From contig OMTF01000012.1 of the NCBI GenBank assembly GCA_900313925.1, forward strand, positions 1-64,000: a DNA stretch of 64,000 nucleotides, in the 5' to 3' direction. The notes under the pieces were generated by a model. That model was not told the DNA's origin. It saw nothing but the letters and a program-made list of their open reading frames with translations, and did not search any database. The stretch comes from an uncultured Eubacteriales bacterium (GTDB lineage: Bacteria; Bacillota; Clostridia; Oscillospirales; Oscillospiraceae). Shown here piece after piece: positions 51,690 through 61,443 of the stretch (its first letter is position 1; the number at the start of each line of letters is the position of its first letter). A program made the translations under genes and the position numbers.

Positions 51690-51725
51690 TTCCTGAAGTC
51701 GTACAGGCTTCAGGAACTTCTTTTC
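51690..51725. terminator. Terminator between convergent genes
   Basis: TTCCTGAAG pairs with CTTCAGGAA around a 9-base loop. CTTCTTTT follows on the plus strand and TTTTTTT on the minus strand. Confidence 0.88.
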
Positions 51726-51746
51726 ACCGCACCGCTTCCGCGGGGA

Positions 51747-51971
51747 TCAGACACCGAGGGAAAGCCCGGAGAGCAGCTCATCGAGGATGGTATCCGGATC
51801 TAAGCCGTGCACGATACATGCTTCGGCCAGGGTTTCTCCGGCGGCGGCCATGCAGCCGACGCAGTGCATTCCGCAGTTCATGAGAATCTCCGCGGAAGCG
51901 GGATACTGCTCCAGAATATCATTGATAAGCATATCGGTGTCGATATTGATTGCATTGGTATTGCTATCCAT
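51747..51971 (-). CDS. DUF1858 (hybrid-cluster-associated redox disulfide) domain protein
   Basis: The 74 residues are the entire domain: INIDTDMLINDILEQYPASA, then CGMHCVGCMAAAGETLAEAC with a redox-type CxxC, then HGLDPDTILDELL. Such small proteins are found with hybrid cluster proteins and other redox enzymes in anaerobes. Their role is not settled. It is encoded alone. AAAGGAGCCAGTCAG precedes the ATG. Confidence 0.9.
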   Translation of the reverse strand: MDSNTNAINIDTDMLINDILEQYPASAEILMNCGMHCVGCMAAAGETLAEACIVHGLDPDTILDELLSGLSLGV

Positions 51972-52089
51972 CTGACTGGCTCCTTTTCTGAAAGTACATT
52001 AAATTATACCCGCTTTGGGCGGCGAGAGCAACGGATAATTGCGGAATTCTGCCGGATAATCCGGAGCCCACGCCGCGGAAGGAGGAAAT

Positions 52090-54267
52090 ATGGGCGAGCT
52101 GCTGGAAGGACTCAATGAAGCCCAGCGCCAGGCGGTTACCACGACGGAAGGATATGTGCGCGTGATTGCCGGCGCGGGATCGGGAAAAACGCGGGCGCTA
52201 ACGAGACGCTTCGCGTATCTTGTAAATGAACTGGGAATTCTCCCGGGCAATATTCTGTGCGTCACGTTCACAAACAAGGCCGCAAATGAAATGCGGCAGC
52301 GGATCCACAATCTGACCGGCGACAATGACACCGGCTATATCAATACTTTTCACGGCTTCTGCGTCAGCGTCCTGCAGGAGGATTCGTACGCGGTCCGGTA
52401 TCCCAGAAGCTTTCTGGTCCTGGACAATGCGGACATTGACACGATGCTGGTGGATATATATACGGAACGCGGCCTTACGCTGCGGGACATGACCTATTCC
52501 GACGCCCGGGACATGATCGAGATCCAAAAGCTTTTTAAGACGCCGGAGTACTACCTGGATCTGCTGAATCTTTCGCCGCAGCAGCTGCATGAACGCTATG
52601 CGCAGGCAACCCGGGCGGAAGATATCATTTTCCGCGGCTATCTCTATCAGGAACGCAAATGCTTTGCATTTGACTACAACGACCTTATCAAGGTTACGCT
52701 GTATATTTTTCAGCAGCGCCCGGAAATCCGCGAGAAATGGCAGCAGCGGCTGCAGTATATTCTTATTGATGAGTTTCAGGATATCGATCTTCTGCAGTAT
52801 CAGCTGATGGAAGCGCTGTGCGGATACCATCAGAATCTGTTTGTTGTCGGGGATCCGGATCAGACGATCTATACCTGGCGTGGAGCGGACATCCGGTATC
52901 TGCTGAATTTTGACCGGAAATTTCCCGGCACGAAAACCATCCTGATGAACCAGAATTACCGTTCCACTCCGGAAATCGCGGCGGTTTGCAACAGTTTGAT
53001 TGCGGCAAACCGGAACCGCATCGAAAAGAACCTTGCGGCGATGCGCCCTTCGGGGCAAAAGGTACTCTGCCACTACGCGGACGATGCGAAATCGGAAGCG
53101 TCCTGGATCGCGGACCAAATGGAGCGGCTTCATGCGGAAGGCTGCGCCTACCGGACCATGGCAGTCCTCTATCGGGCACATTACGTGACCCGCACAATAG
53201 AAACCGTATTTCTTGAGCGGAAAATTCCGTACGTCATCTACAGCGGCGTGCCGTTTTTCGGGCGCCGGGAAATCAAAGATGCTCTAAGCTACCTTCGCAT
53301 GATTGTCTATAAGGATGATCTCTCCTTCCGCCGCATTGCAAACGTACCCCGGCGGAACCTGGGGAAACGGCGGATGGAATTTCTGGAGGAAAAAGCGCAG
53401 AAAAGGGGCGGAACGCTGTACGAGGCACTGGTGGCGGAGCAGGAGGACCCGATTTTCCGAAATACCGGGGCAGGAAAATTTATACGATTCGTGGAGGAGT
53501 TTGCGGAAAGCTATGAGGGGCGTCCGGTTTCCGAGGTTCTGACGGAAATCCTGGAGCGCAGCGGCTACGAGAAGCTTCTCCGTACAGAGGGAAGTCAGGA
53601 AAGATTGGATAATCTGGCGGAACTGAAGCAGGCGGTACGGGAATATGAGATCACCTGCGGTGAAGAAAGCTCGCTTCCGGACTACCTTCGGCATGTGGCA
53701 TTGTTTACGAACGCGGACGCGGGCGACCCCGGCGATAAAGTAAAGCTCATGACCGTACATGCGGCAAAGGGGCTTGAATTTCCGAATGTTTTTCTCTGTG
53801 CAATGAACGAGGGGATTTTCCCGTCACGAAAAACGCGCACCCGCCCGGGCATGGAGGAAGAGCGGCGGCTTGCCTTCGTCGCAATGACGCGGGCCGAGGA
53901 TCGACTGTTTCTCTCCGAATCGCAGGGCCGGACCTTTGACGGAACACCCAAATACCCCTCCCGTTTTCTGCTGGATATCGATCCGGCGCTTCTGGAGAGG
54001 GACGTAGAGCCGAACGACGCACTGATTCGGGAAACGCGGGAATACTTGACGCTGTCGGAAAAATACCTGGTTGATCAGGAACAGAAACCGAAATTCTCCG
54101 TTGATGACCGCGTGCGCCATTCCATGCTGGGAGAAGGTACGGTACTCACGGTAAATACAGACAGAAAATTCTATCGGATTCAATTTGACGCCCTGAAGAC
54201 GCCAAGGGACATTTCATTCCGCATCGAGCTTGCACCCGCCGAAGAAAAAGAGGAGAAAAAGCCGTGA
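52090..54267 (+). CDS. UvrD/PcrA-type DNA helicase
   Basis: The 725-residue superfamily 1A helicase has Walker A AGAGSGKTRALTRR, motif Ia CVTFTNKAANEM, motif II ILIDEFQDID, motif III VVGDPDQTIYTWRGAD, motif IV NYRSTPEI, motif V VKLMTVHAAKGLEFP and motif VI EERRLAFVAMTRAED. A C-terminal Tudor-like part (VDDRVRHSMLGEGTVL) ends it, as in PcrA, which binds RNA polymerase. It probably serves repair and replication fork restart. A second PcrA copy elsewhere is possible. AAGGAGG precedes the ATG. Confidence 0.95.
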   Translation: MGELLEGLNEAQRQAVTTTEGYVRVIAGAGSGKTRALTRRFAYLVNELGILPGNILCVTFTNKAANEMRQRIHNLTGDNDTGYINTFHGFCVSVLQEDSYAVRYPRSFLVLDNADIDTMLVDIYTERGLTLRDMTYSDARDMIEIQKLFKTPEYYLDLLNLSPQQLHERYAQATRAEDIIFRGYLYQERKCFAFDYNDLIKVTLYIFQQRPEIREKWQQRLQYILIDEFQDIDLLQYQLMEALCGYHQNLFVVGDPDQTIYTWRGADIRYLLNFDRKFPGTKTILMNQNYRSTPEIAAVCNSLIAANRNRIEKNLAAMRPSGQKVLCHYADDAKSEASWIADQMERLHAEGCAYRTMAVLYRAHYVTRTIETVFLERKIPYVIYSGVPFFGRREIKDALSYLRMIVYKDDLSFRRIANVPRRNLGKRRMEFLEEKAQKRGGTLYEALVAEQEDPIFRNTGAGKFIRFVEEFAESYEGRPVSEVLTEILERSGYEKLLRTEGSQERLDNLAELKQAVREYEITCGEESSLPDYLRHVALFTNADAGDPGDKVKLMTVHAAKGLEFPNVFLCAMNEGIFPSRKTRTRPGMEEERRLAFVAMTRAEDRLFLSESQGRTFDGTPKYPSRFLLDIDPALLERDVEPNDALIRETREYLTLSEKYLVDQEQKPKFSVDDRVRHSMLGEGTVLTVNTDRKFYRIQFDALKTPRDISFRIELAPAEEKEEKKP

Positions 54268-55133
54268 AGAAATCCCGCATTTCTGAAAGCAAATCCGAAC
54301 TGGAAAGAGAAGAGTATGAAGTGTGGCGCGATGGCCTTGCAATACGCGGCACGCTGCTGCGGAAACCCGGATCAGCGCCGAAACCGATTGCGATTGCCTG
54401 CCATGAATTTATGCTGGACCGGACAAGCCAATATTCATATGCAGCGCTTCTGGCGGAAAACGGATACGCCGTTTTTACCTTCGATTTTACCGGAGACAAT
54501 GTCAAGGGAAAAAGTGACGGAGCATCCCGGAACCTTTCCATTCTAACCCAGATGGCGGACATTGCGGCGGTTCTGCACTATGCGCAGGCGCGGACGGATA
54601 CCCTAACGGATCAGACGCTGCTCCTGGGATGCAGCGAAGGAGGCCTTGCGGCTGCGCTGGAAGCACCCCGCCTTGTTCCGGGAGAAATTCGGAACCTTGT
54701 TCTTATCTATGCGGGATTTTCCATGCCCGGAAACGGCAGAATGGGCACCATGCTCGGCGCACGCTTCGATCCCGAACATATTCCGGATTCGTTTTCCATC
54801 GGGGAGATCACGCTCGGGCCGGCGTACGCCGCGGATGTCCAGCCGATGTACCTTTCGGATTGTCTTCGAGGCTATTGGGGAAATGTGCTTCTGGTTCACG
54901 GCTCGGACGACCGGATTGTTTCCGCAGCGCTGGCGCGGGAGGCAGAGCAGATCTACCGGGATGAAGATCGAAGAGCGCTGCAGGAAGGGAAAATTTCTCA
55001 GCTGCCCCTGGTCCGGCTTCGGGTACTTCCGGGAGCGCGGCATCTGTTTCTCCGGCCTGAAGATCAGGCGGCGACACGAGAAGAACTGCAGCACTTTCTG
55101 GATGCAGTTTGTTTGCATCAAAATTTGCTTTAG
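54264..55133 (+). CDS. Alpha/beta hydrolase
   Basis: GTG start at 54264, overlapping the helicase stop (GTGA), so it is translationally coupled. The 289 residues have an alpha/beta hydrolase fold with oxyanion segment ACHEFMLDRTS, nucleophile Ser in LLGCSEGGLAA, Asp in VHGSDDRIVS and His in GARHLF. The nearest relatives are esterases and dienelactone-hydrolase-like proteins; the substrate is unknown. Confidence 0.85.
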   Translation: MKKSRISESKSELEREEYEVWRDGLAIRGTLLRKPGSAPKPIAIACHEFMLDRTSQYSYAALLAENGYAVFTFDFTGDNVKGKSDGASRNLSILTQMADIAAVLHYAQARTDTLTDQTLLLGCSEGGLAAALEAPRLVPGEIRNLVLIYAGFSMPGNGRMGTMLGARFDPEHIPDSFSIGEITLGPAYAADVQPMYLSDCLRGYWGNVLLVHGSDDRIVSAALAREAEQIYRDEDRRALQEGKISQLPLVRLRVLPGARHLFLRPEDQAATREELQHFLDAVCLHQNLL

Positions 55134-55226
55134 CAATATTTTTTCGCTTTGCCATCCGTTTTTTTCGGAATTTTGCTTCAATATTTAGTAGTCTTCATTC
55201 AATTATTACAAATTTCAGACTAGATA

Positions 55227-55256
55227 TTGACGCAAAACAAAATCTGTGCGTATAAT
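55227..55256 (+). promoter_or_regulatory. Strong promoter upstream of a small ORF and the G1P dehydrogenase gene
   Basis: -35 TTGACG (55227-55232), 18-base spacer, -10 TATAAT (55251-55256). Confidence 0.75.
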
Positions 55257-55301
55257 AGGCTAAGTCCGGCCCGGACGAAAAACAGAATGGAGACTAAGCG
55301 G

Positions 55302-55466
55302 ATGGATTTGAACGAACTTGCAAACGCACAGGATGAGGCTTACATTGAGGAGCAGTTCATGCTGGCGACTTATATGCCGTTCTTCATGTCGCAGTATATT
55401 ATCCTCCCCACGAAAGCTCCGGAGTCCGAGCAAAGACACAGCCGGACATATCCAATTCCTTCCTGA
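55302..55466 (+). CDS. Small ORF of unknown function
   Basis: 54 residues, ATG at 55302 with a weak GGAG 13 bases upstream. The sequence is acidic at first (MDLNELANAQDEAYIEEQFM), then aromatic and hydrophobic (ATYMPFFMSQYIILP). It lies between a strong promoter and an intrinsic terminator (55520-55574), so the 300-base transcript might be a small mRNA or regulatory RNA. Family not recognised. Confidence 0.4.
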   Translation: MDLNELANAQDEAYIEEQFMLATYMPFFMSQYIILPTKAPESEQRHSRTYPIPS

Positions 55467-55519
55467 AGGCTGCGCAGGAAGACCGCACTTTCCGCCGCCA
55501 GTGCAATTTCAGACGGCGT

Positions 55520-55574
55520 GCTCCCAGATCCCCAGGCGGATTTGTTCCGACCGGAGAATTTTGGGAGCTTTTTT
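55520..55574 (+). terminator. Terminator between the small ORF and the G1P dehydrogenase gene
   Basis: GCTCCCA (55520-55526) pairs with TGGGAGC (55562-55568) and TTTTTT follows. The inner bases CGG/CCG may fold too. Since the strong promoter lies upstream, it ends a transcript of about 300 bases, or attenuates the next gene. Confidence 0.75.
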
Positions 55575-55706
55575 GACGAATCGGCGCAGCACGCCCTTCT
55601 TGCGGGATTCCTCCGTGCTATAATAAAAAAGCAAGCTATACGGTGCAAGAGAAAAAGAAAACGGAAAGGGGAGAGCCGCCCGGTACGCCGGGGGCTTGAA
55701 ACGAGT

Positions 55707-56948
55707 ATGATCATGGATTGCACTCCCTACGTGGGAAAATGTGTCTGCGGCAGGGAACACACCCTGGAAACCAAAAAGGTCGCAGTGGAATACGGAGCTC
55801 TTTCGAATTTCGAGCAGTATATGCGGGAAGTAGGACTGGAGGGCCTCCGTAGGACGGTTATCTACGATTCCAATATATACGCCCTTACCGAGGGAAAACA
55901 TGTCCGGGCGGATCAGGAAATCGTTCTGCCCGCCGATGGTCTTCGCTCAGAGGATGTTCTGATCGAAGACATGATGAAAAAGCTCGATCACCCGGAAGTA
56001 CTTGTTGCCTTCGGCGCCGGAACGATTATGGATTTCGGACGCTACCCGGCATACAAGCTGGGGCTCCCCTTTGTAGCTGTACCGACGCTGGCAAGTTCCG
56101 ACGGGTTTACAGCCAATATCTGCTCCGTAATTATTGACGGACAGAAGAAATCCATTCCTATGAAAGCGCCGACGCTGGTTGTTGCCGATCTGGACATTAT
56201 AAAGGGCGCTCCGAAGCGTCTGGTTGTCAGCGGGGTTAATGATATTCTTTCCAAGTACATTTCCCTTGCCGACTGGAAAATTGCAAAAATTGCAGCCGAT
56301 GAGTACTACTGCCCCATGGTGGCGGATCTTTCTCTGGAGGCACTGCACATCATGCGGCAGGCTGCCGATAAAATGGCGGAAACCGGAGAAATTGACGTGG
56401 AGGCTATGACGATGGCGCAGATGAAGAGCGGCCTTACCATGCAGCTCCTGAACCATTCCCGAGCGGCTTCCGGCGCAGAGCACCTGATTGCCCACCTTGT
56501 GGAGATGAAGCCGCCGCGGTTTGAAAATGCAGCCGGTATTCACGGAGAATGCGTAGGCGTCGGAACGTTCCTCTGTGTCCGGAAATATCATGAAATCGCG
56601 AGGAAAACACCCAAGGCAAAGCCGTTTGAGCCGCTCTCTTCCGACTGGGTTATGGAGAAATTCGGCCCCCGGCTTTACGACGGCATTATGAAGGAAAACA
56701 AAGACGATGTTCTGGGAACTTTCGATCCGCAGAACATCGTAGATCACTGGAAGGATATCTGCGAAGTCATCGCAGAAATTCCCTCGGCGGAAGAGATGGA
56801 GCATCTGTACCGCAGCATCGGGGCAAAATACCGCCCGGAGGATATCGGCATTGCTCCTTCTTTGAGCGATGAGATTCTTCCGATATCTGCAGCGATCCGG
56901 AACCGGCTGACACTGGTGCGGATGCTGCGGGTGCTCGACTTCGGCTGA
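55707..56948 (+). CDS. egsA: sn-Glycerol-1-phosphate dehydrogenase
   Basis: Start ATG at 55707 or 55713; both lack a strong ribosome binding site. The 413-residue protein belongs to the AraM/EgsA branch of the iron-alcohol-dehydrogenase fold: VAFGAGTIMDFGRYPAY (nucleotide loop), VPTLASSDGFTANICSV, GVNDILSKYISLADW, and metal residues in SGAEHLIAHLVE and GIHGECVGVGT. It reduces dihydroxyacetone phosphate to glycerol-1-phosphate, as in Bacillus AraM. It is followed by a terminator and stands alone. Confidence 0.92.
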   Translation: MIMDCTPYVGKCVCGREHTLETKKVAVEYGALSNFEQYMREVGLEGLRRTVIYDSNIYALTEGKHVRADQEIVLPADGLRSEDVLIEDMMKKLDHPEVLVAFGAGTIMDFGRYPAYKLGLPFVAVPTLASSDGFTANICSVIIDGQKKSIPMKAPTLVVADLDIIKGAPKRLVVSGVNDILSKYISLADWKIAKIAADEYYCPMVADLSLEALHIMRQAADKMAETGEIDVEAMTMAQMKSGLTMQLLNHSRAASGAEHLIAHLVEMKPPRFENAAGIHGECVGVGTFLCVRKYHEIARKTPKAKPFEPLSSDWVMEKFGPRLYDGIMKENKDDVLGTFDPQNIVDHWKDICEVIAEIPSAEEMEHLYRSIGAKYRPEDIGIAPSLSDEILPISAAIRNRLTLVRMLRVLDFG

Positions 56949-56973
56949 AGCATTCGCCGAATAGCTTACGATG

Positions 56974-57008
56974 GAAAGGGCCTGCATCTGCGGATGCGGC
57001 CCTTTTTA
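56974..57008. terminator. Terminator between convergent genes
   Basis: AAAGGGCC.GCATC, loop, GATGC.GGCCCTTTTT. A strong stem with T run on the plus strand after the G1P dehydrogenase gene. Confidence 0.9.
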
Positions 57009-57037
57009 TGATCCGCAGCCTTCCGGAAAGGCTGAGA

Positions 57038-58534
57038 TTAAAGTTTCACTGCAGACTCTTCGGGAGCCGGGTGCAGGATGAGTCTGGCATCTTCTGGAAT
57101 GCGAATATATTCCTTGCTGCAGAAATATTCTTCCAGAACATTCTTGGTGTTGGTGCAGATGAGCCTGGGCTTTGCAAGAGCGGAGGCCTCTTCCGGCGTA
57201 ATGCCGAGAGAGGTTTCCATATTTTCGTAATGGAATCCCTGTATACCGACACGGAAGGTATCTTCATCCTGAATCGGCTTGCCCTGGTAGGAAAAATCCA
57301 GAAGGCGGTGGCTTTTGCGGTCATATTCGATCCGCATTCCATGGGAAAACTGGAAAAACTCCGTATGATCGCCTTCGTACGCCTCGTCGCGGAGAATATA
57401 CAGAACCATCTTCCGCAGAAGGCTTCCGGATACAGTCAGAAGGTGGCCGGTTTCTTCATAAGGGTACGTTTCCATCAGCGCCCGGAGAGTGAAAATCGGG
57501 CCTGCTTCAAAGGTGCGAAGACTTCCGGACCCGACAAGCATGATATCGACGCCAAGCATTTCCATCAGCGCGTCGGAAAAGACTCTTCCCATTGTTGTTT
57601 CTTGATTGCGGGCGGGATGCGTGCATTTTTCACTGAAGCGCGTTAGGATTCGCTCATACTTTCTGTCTGTCCCGGTCTTATACTCCTGAACCAGCTTTGT
57701 CAGCGCCTTATCCTCCGGGCAGTGTTCCGCATCGATGGGTATCAGCTGCCAGCGGAAGCTGTCAATGGCATTTCGATCGGTGTCGACAACAATATCAAAG
57801 CGGCCGATTTGGTCGGTTCCGCATGCAGCCTGAACAATGGGAATTCCATTCACAATTTCCGGCTTTTCTAACAGCGTATGAGAATGCCCGCCGATGATGA
57901 GATCAACGCCCCAGTCGGGATTCAGGAGTTCCGCAAGGCGCTTGTCTTCTTCAAAACCGATGTGTGTCAGCAGTACGGTAAAGTCGATGTCCTCCGTACG
58001 GTAGGCGTCGCATATTTTTCCTACTTCAAGACTGGCTTCTTCAACGTTCACCAGGGTTCCGACCAGCTTGTCATTTGCCCGGGTCTGCTGCAGCACAGTT
58101 TCCGTCAGAATGCCGATAAACAGGATCCTCATTCCACCGACTTCCTTAATCAGGTGGGAACGGAAGAGCCGATTGTAGTTCGTAGTCAGGTAGAGATTGG
58201 CGTTGATAATCGGGAACTGAGCGCATTTCTCGAGGAAAAGAAGATGCCCCAGACCGTAATCCACTTCATGATTCCCCAGCGTTACCACGTCCGGCGCAAG
58301 CAGATTGACAAGCTCGATGGTTGAAATGCCTTTATAGTCACTGTCAATCAATGAGCCGCAGAACATATCACCTGAAATGACATACAGTGTGTTCGGTTCT
58401 TTTCTCCGTACACTGTTTACATAGCCGGACAGCCTTGAAATGCCGCCCATTAAGCGACCGTCCAGATCCTCTGCAAGAAAATCCCCATGCATGTCATTCG
58501 AATGGAGAAGGATCAGGTTCTTAAGATTTTTCAT
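57038..58534 (-). CDS. 5'-Nucleotidase / 2',3'-cyclic phosphodiesterase family protein
   Basis: The 498 residues have an N-terminal calcineurin-like phosphoesterase domain (LLHSNDMHGDF, SGDMFCG, VTLGNHEVDYG, LLTHIGFEEDK, IIGGHSHT) that binds two metals, and a C-terminal 5'-nucleotidase substrate domain (MGRVFSDALMEMLGVDIML, YPYEETGHLLTVSG). Secreted members have a signal peptide, but this one starts MKNLKNLILLHSND without one and is probably cytoplasmic. It likely hydrolyses nucleotides. Confidence 0.9.
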   Translation of the reverse strand: MKNLKNLILLHSNDMHGDFLAEDLDGRLMGGISRLSGYVNSVRRKEPNTLYVISGDMFCGSLIDSDYKGISTIELVNLLAPDVVTLGNHEVDYGLGHLLFLEKCAQFPIINANLYLTTNYNRLFRSHLIKEVGGMRILFIGILTETVLQQTRANDKLVGTLVNVEEASLEVGKICDAYRTEDIDFTVLLTHIGFEEDKRLAELLNPDWGVDLIIGGHSHTLLEKPEIVNGIPIVQAACGTDQIGRFDIVVDTDRNAIDSFRWQLIPIDAEHCPEDKALTKLVQEYKTGTDRKYERILTRFSEKCTHPARNQETTMGRVFSDALMEMLGVDIMLVGSGSLRTFEAGPIFTLRALMETYPYEETGHLLTVSGSLLRKMVLYILRDEAYEGDHTEFFQFSHGMRIEYDRKSHRLLDFSYQGKPIQDEDTFRVGIQGFHYENMETSLGITPEEASALAKPRLICTNTKNVLEEYFCSKEYIRIPEDARLILHPAPEESAVKL

Positions 58535-58815
58535 AATATTTTTTGTTTCCCCCTTCCAGACATTTTTCTCTCGATAACTAATATTACCATAGGTTGTTCC
58601 TTTTTTGTAAGTATAAGAAGAGCGTTCGTGTGCTCCGCAGCGTACGGATGCGCTGCACGTGCCAGAGCGCGTGAATTAGGGGAAGAAGATTCGGAAGAAA
58701 ATGTTTGTAATGCTTGCAGGGATGGAATAATATCAGAACAAGATTTTGCGCCCGACATCGGTTGGCCGCAGGCAGGAAGCAGAAAAGGATGCTGCAGCTC
58801 GAAGAGGAGGAAGAC

Positions 58816-59430
58816 ATGGATTCAAAATTGATCAACACTTTAAAAGACAATCTGGAGAAAAGACATTTTAGAGTCAGCGTATTTGATACGAAGGAAGAAG
58901 CGGCAGGCTACCTCCAAGATCAGATTCAGGACTCCACAGTAGGAATCGGTGGTTCCGTTACGGCACAGCAGATGGATCTGTATAACAAATTGTCAGAAAA
59001 AAATAAGGTGGTTTGGCACTGGATGCCGCCGGAAGGAAAAACGCCGGACGATGTGCGGGTCATGGCTATGACAACGGAAAACTATATCTGTTCGGTTAAC
59101 GGGGCGGCAGCGACAGGAGAACTTATTTTCATTGATGGTGCCGGCAATCGAGTAGGAGCTGTTGCTTACGGGCACAAAAAGGTGTGGCTTGTTATCGGTG
59201 AGAATAAGATTGCAGAAGACTTCGATAAGGCTCTCTGGCGGGCGCGGAATATTGCGGCCCCGAAAAACACACAGCGGCTTAAACCCAAAACACCCTGCGC
59301 CATCAAAGGCGACCACTGCTATAACTGCAGCAGCCCCGAACGGATCTGCAATATTCTACAGGTCCTCTGGAATAAACCCATGGGAATGGATTATGAAATC
59401 ATACTGATCCGGGAGGAACTTGGATACTGA
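58816..59430 (+). CDS. LUD-domain (LutC-like) protein
   Basis: ATG at 58816 follows GAGGAGG. The 204 residues have the LUD pattern: VGIGGSVTAQQMDLYN, TENYICSVNGAAATGELIFI, GNRVGAVAYGHKKVWLVIGENK, and a C-terminal CYNCSSPERICN Cys cluster. LUD proteins occur in lactate oxidation complexes (LutABC). Here there is no LutA/LutB nearby, so the role is not known. Confidence 0.9.
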   Translation: MDSKLINTLKDNLEKRHFRVSVFDTKEEAAGYLQDQIQDSTVGIGGSVTAQQMDLYNKLSEKNKVVWHWMPPEGKTPDDVRVMAMTTENYICSVNGAAATGELIFIDGAGNRVGAVAYGHKKVWLVIGENKIAEDFDKALWRARNIAAPKNTQRLKPKTPCAIKGDHCYNCSSPERICNILQVLWNKPMGMDYEIILIREELGY

Positions 59431-59460
59431 TTCCCGGTGCAAGGAAAGAAACATAAGCAG

Positions 59461-59508
59461 TCCCGCGATACCTGCCGGCGTTCGCCTGATATCGCGGGAT
59501 TTTTCTTT
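59461..59508 (+). terminator. Terminator after the LUD-protein gene
   Basis: TCCCGCGATA and TATCGCGGGA pair around a foldable loop, followed by TTTTTCTTTT. Confidence 0.9.
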
Positions 59509-59535
59509 TCCGAAGAAGCACCGTTTTTGGAACTT

Positions 59536-61419
59536 TCAAATATTTAGTGCTCGGGTTGCATTCAGAACGTCGATAATCATGACGCCGACATCCCCGAAGA
59601 CCGCGATCCACATCGGCGCAATTCCCATTGCGGCTAAAATCAGGATCCCGACTTTCACAACGATGGCGAAAGTGGTGTTTTCCCTTGCAATCTTCATCGT
59701 CTTCCGGGAAGCGCGAATGGCCAGAGCGATCTTGGAGGGCTTGTCATCCATTAAAACGACATCCGCGGCTTCAATTGCCGCATCGGAGCCCAACGCGCCC
59801 ATGGCGATTCCGATGTCCGCCCGCATCAGAACCGGTGCGTCATTAATCCCGTCTCCAACAAAGGCAAGATTCTCATTTTCTTTCTGCTCCGCTAGAAGAG
59901 CCTCGACCCGGCAGACTTTGTCTGCGGGGAGAAGACCGGCATGGTATTCGTCCAGATGTACGGAATCTGCGACCTCCTTTGCGACCGCCTCACTGTCTCC
60001 GGTGAGCATTACCGTCTTTTTTACACCGACGGCCTTCAGTTCCGATATCGCCTTGGCAGCATCCGGCTTCAGCTTGTCGGCAATTACAATATGGCCGGCG
60101 TAGACACCGTCAATGGAAACGTGCACGATGGTACCGGCGTGCTGACAGGGTTTCCAGGCGGCGCCGACCGCCTCCATCATTTTCGCATTACCGACGCAGA
60201 CGGTCTGTTCGTTTACGACTGCGCGGATCCCCTGGCCGGAAATTTCCTCTATATCTTCCACAGAACAGTCATCCGCCACGTTTGGATAGGCTTCCCGGAG
60301 CGATTGAGCGATGGGATGGGTAGAAAACCGCTCCACGTGCGCGGCAAGGTGCAGTAGGTGATTTTCACTGCAGAGGTCCGGGTGCACGGCGGTCACGATA
60401 AAGACGCCCTGCGTGAGGGTTCCGGTTTTATCAAAAACAATGGTGCTGGTTCGGGAAAGCGCCTCAATATAGTTTGACCCTTTGACCAGAATGCCTTTCC
60501 GGCTCATACCTCCGATGCCACTGAAGAAGCTCAGAGGCACGGAAATGACAAAAGCGCAGGGACAGGACACGACCAGGAAAATCAGAGCACGGCTGAGCCA
60601 AATCGGAAAAACGGCGGAGAAATTTCCAAGAATCAAAGGCGGTATAAAAGCAAGGGCTGCCGCAGAGAATACGACAGCAGGGGTATAGACTTTGGCGAAT
60701 TTCGTGATAAAGTTTTCACTTCGCGATTTGTTCTCCCGCGCATTTTCCACGAGGTCCAAAATCCTGGAAGCGGTAGAATCGCCAAAGCTCTTTGTCACCC
60801 GAACCCGCAGCACACCGCTTAGATTTACGCAGCCGGCCAGAACGTCGTCCTCCTCCTGCACATCCCGCGGCAGGCTTTCTCCGGTAAGCGCGACCGTATT
60901 GAGACTGGACGTCCCTTCCAGAATGATGCCATCCATCGGGACTTTTTCTCCCGGCTTAATGAAAATAATATCTCCGATCTGCACATCTTCCGGCGAAACG
61001 GCCACGACGTCCCCGTCCTTTTCCAGATTGGCCGTATCCGGTCGAATGTCCATCAGCTCCTGAATGGAACGGCGACTACGGCCTTCCGCGGCCTCCTCAA
61101 AAAGCTCTCCGACCTGGAAGAACAGCATTACGAAGACTGCTTCACTGAAACTGTTGTCCATATTCGGAAGAAATCCGATGACAAGCGCCCCGATTGTGGC
61201 AACGGACATCAGAAAATCCTCATCAAAAATCTGACCATGCCCGATGTGCTCCACGGACTCCAGAAGCACGTCGTAACCGGCACCAAAATAGGGAACCAGG
61301 TAAATAAGAAGCAGCTGCCAGGTTTTCATCGGAATATACTTTTCTACCAGCATCGCTGCGACGAGAAGCATTGCGCATATAATTATGCGGATGAGTTTTG
61401 CCTTCCATTCCTTGTCCAT
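59536..61419 (-). CDS. P1B-type heavy-metal ATPase (Zn/Cd/Co exporter type)
   Basis: ATG at 61419 after GGAGGTCTGTA. The 627-residue pump has phosphorylation motif DKTGTLTQG, the metal-binding CPC in FLVVSCPCAFVISVP, actuator TGES, ATP-binding SGQGIRA and hinge GDGINDAPVL. The C-terminal GDVGVMIIDVLNATRAL with Asp points to the Zn/Cd subgroup (P1B-2). The usual N-terminal metal-binding ferredoxin-like domain is absent. An ArsR/SmtB-like operator is upstream, without an adjacent regulator gene. Confidence 0.93.
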   Translation of the reverse strand: MDKEWKAKLIRIIICAMLLVAAMLVEKYIPMKTWQLLLIYLVPYFGAGYDVLLESVEHIGHGQIFDEDFLMSVATIGALVIGFLPNMDNSFSEAVFVMLFFQVGELFEEAAEGRSRRSIQELMDIRPDTANLEKDGDVVAVSPEDVQIGDIIFIKPGEKVPMDGIILEGTSSLNTVALTGESLPRDVQEEDDVLAGCVNLSGVLRVRVTKSFGDSTASRILDLVENARENKSRSENFITKFAKVYTPAVVFSAAALAFIPPLILGNFSAVFPIWLSRALIFLVVSCPCAFVISVPLSFFSGIGGMSRKGILVKGSNYIEALSRTSTIVFDKTGTLTQGVFIVTAVHPDLCSENHLLHLAAHVERFSTHPIAQSLREAYPNVADDCSVEDIEEISGQGIRAVVNEQTVCVGNAKMMEAVGAAWKPCQHAGTIVHVSIDGVYAGHIVIADKLKPDAAKAISELKAVGVKKTVMLTGDSEAVAKEVADSVHLDEYHAGLLPADKVCRVEALLAEQKENENLAFVGDGINDAPVLMRADIGIAMGALGSDAAIEAADVVLMDDKPSKIALAIRASRKTMKIARENTTFAIVVKVGILILAAMGIAPMWIAVFGDVGVMIIDVLNATRALNI

Positions 61420-61443
61420 TACAGACCTCCATATTATTGAACA

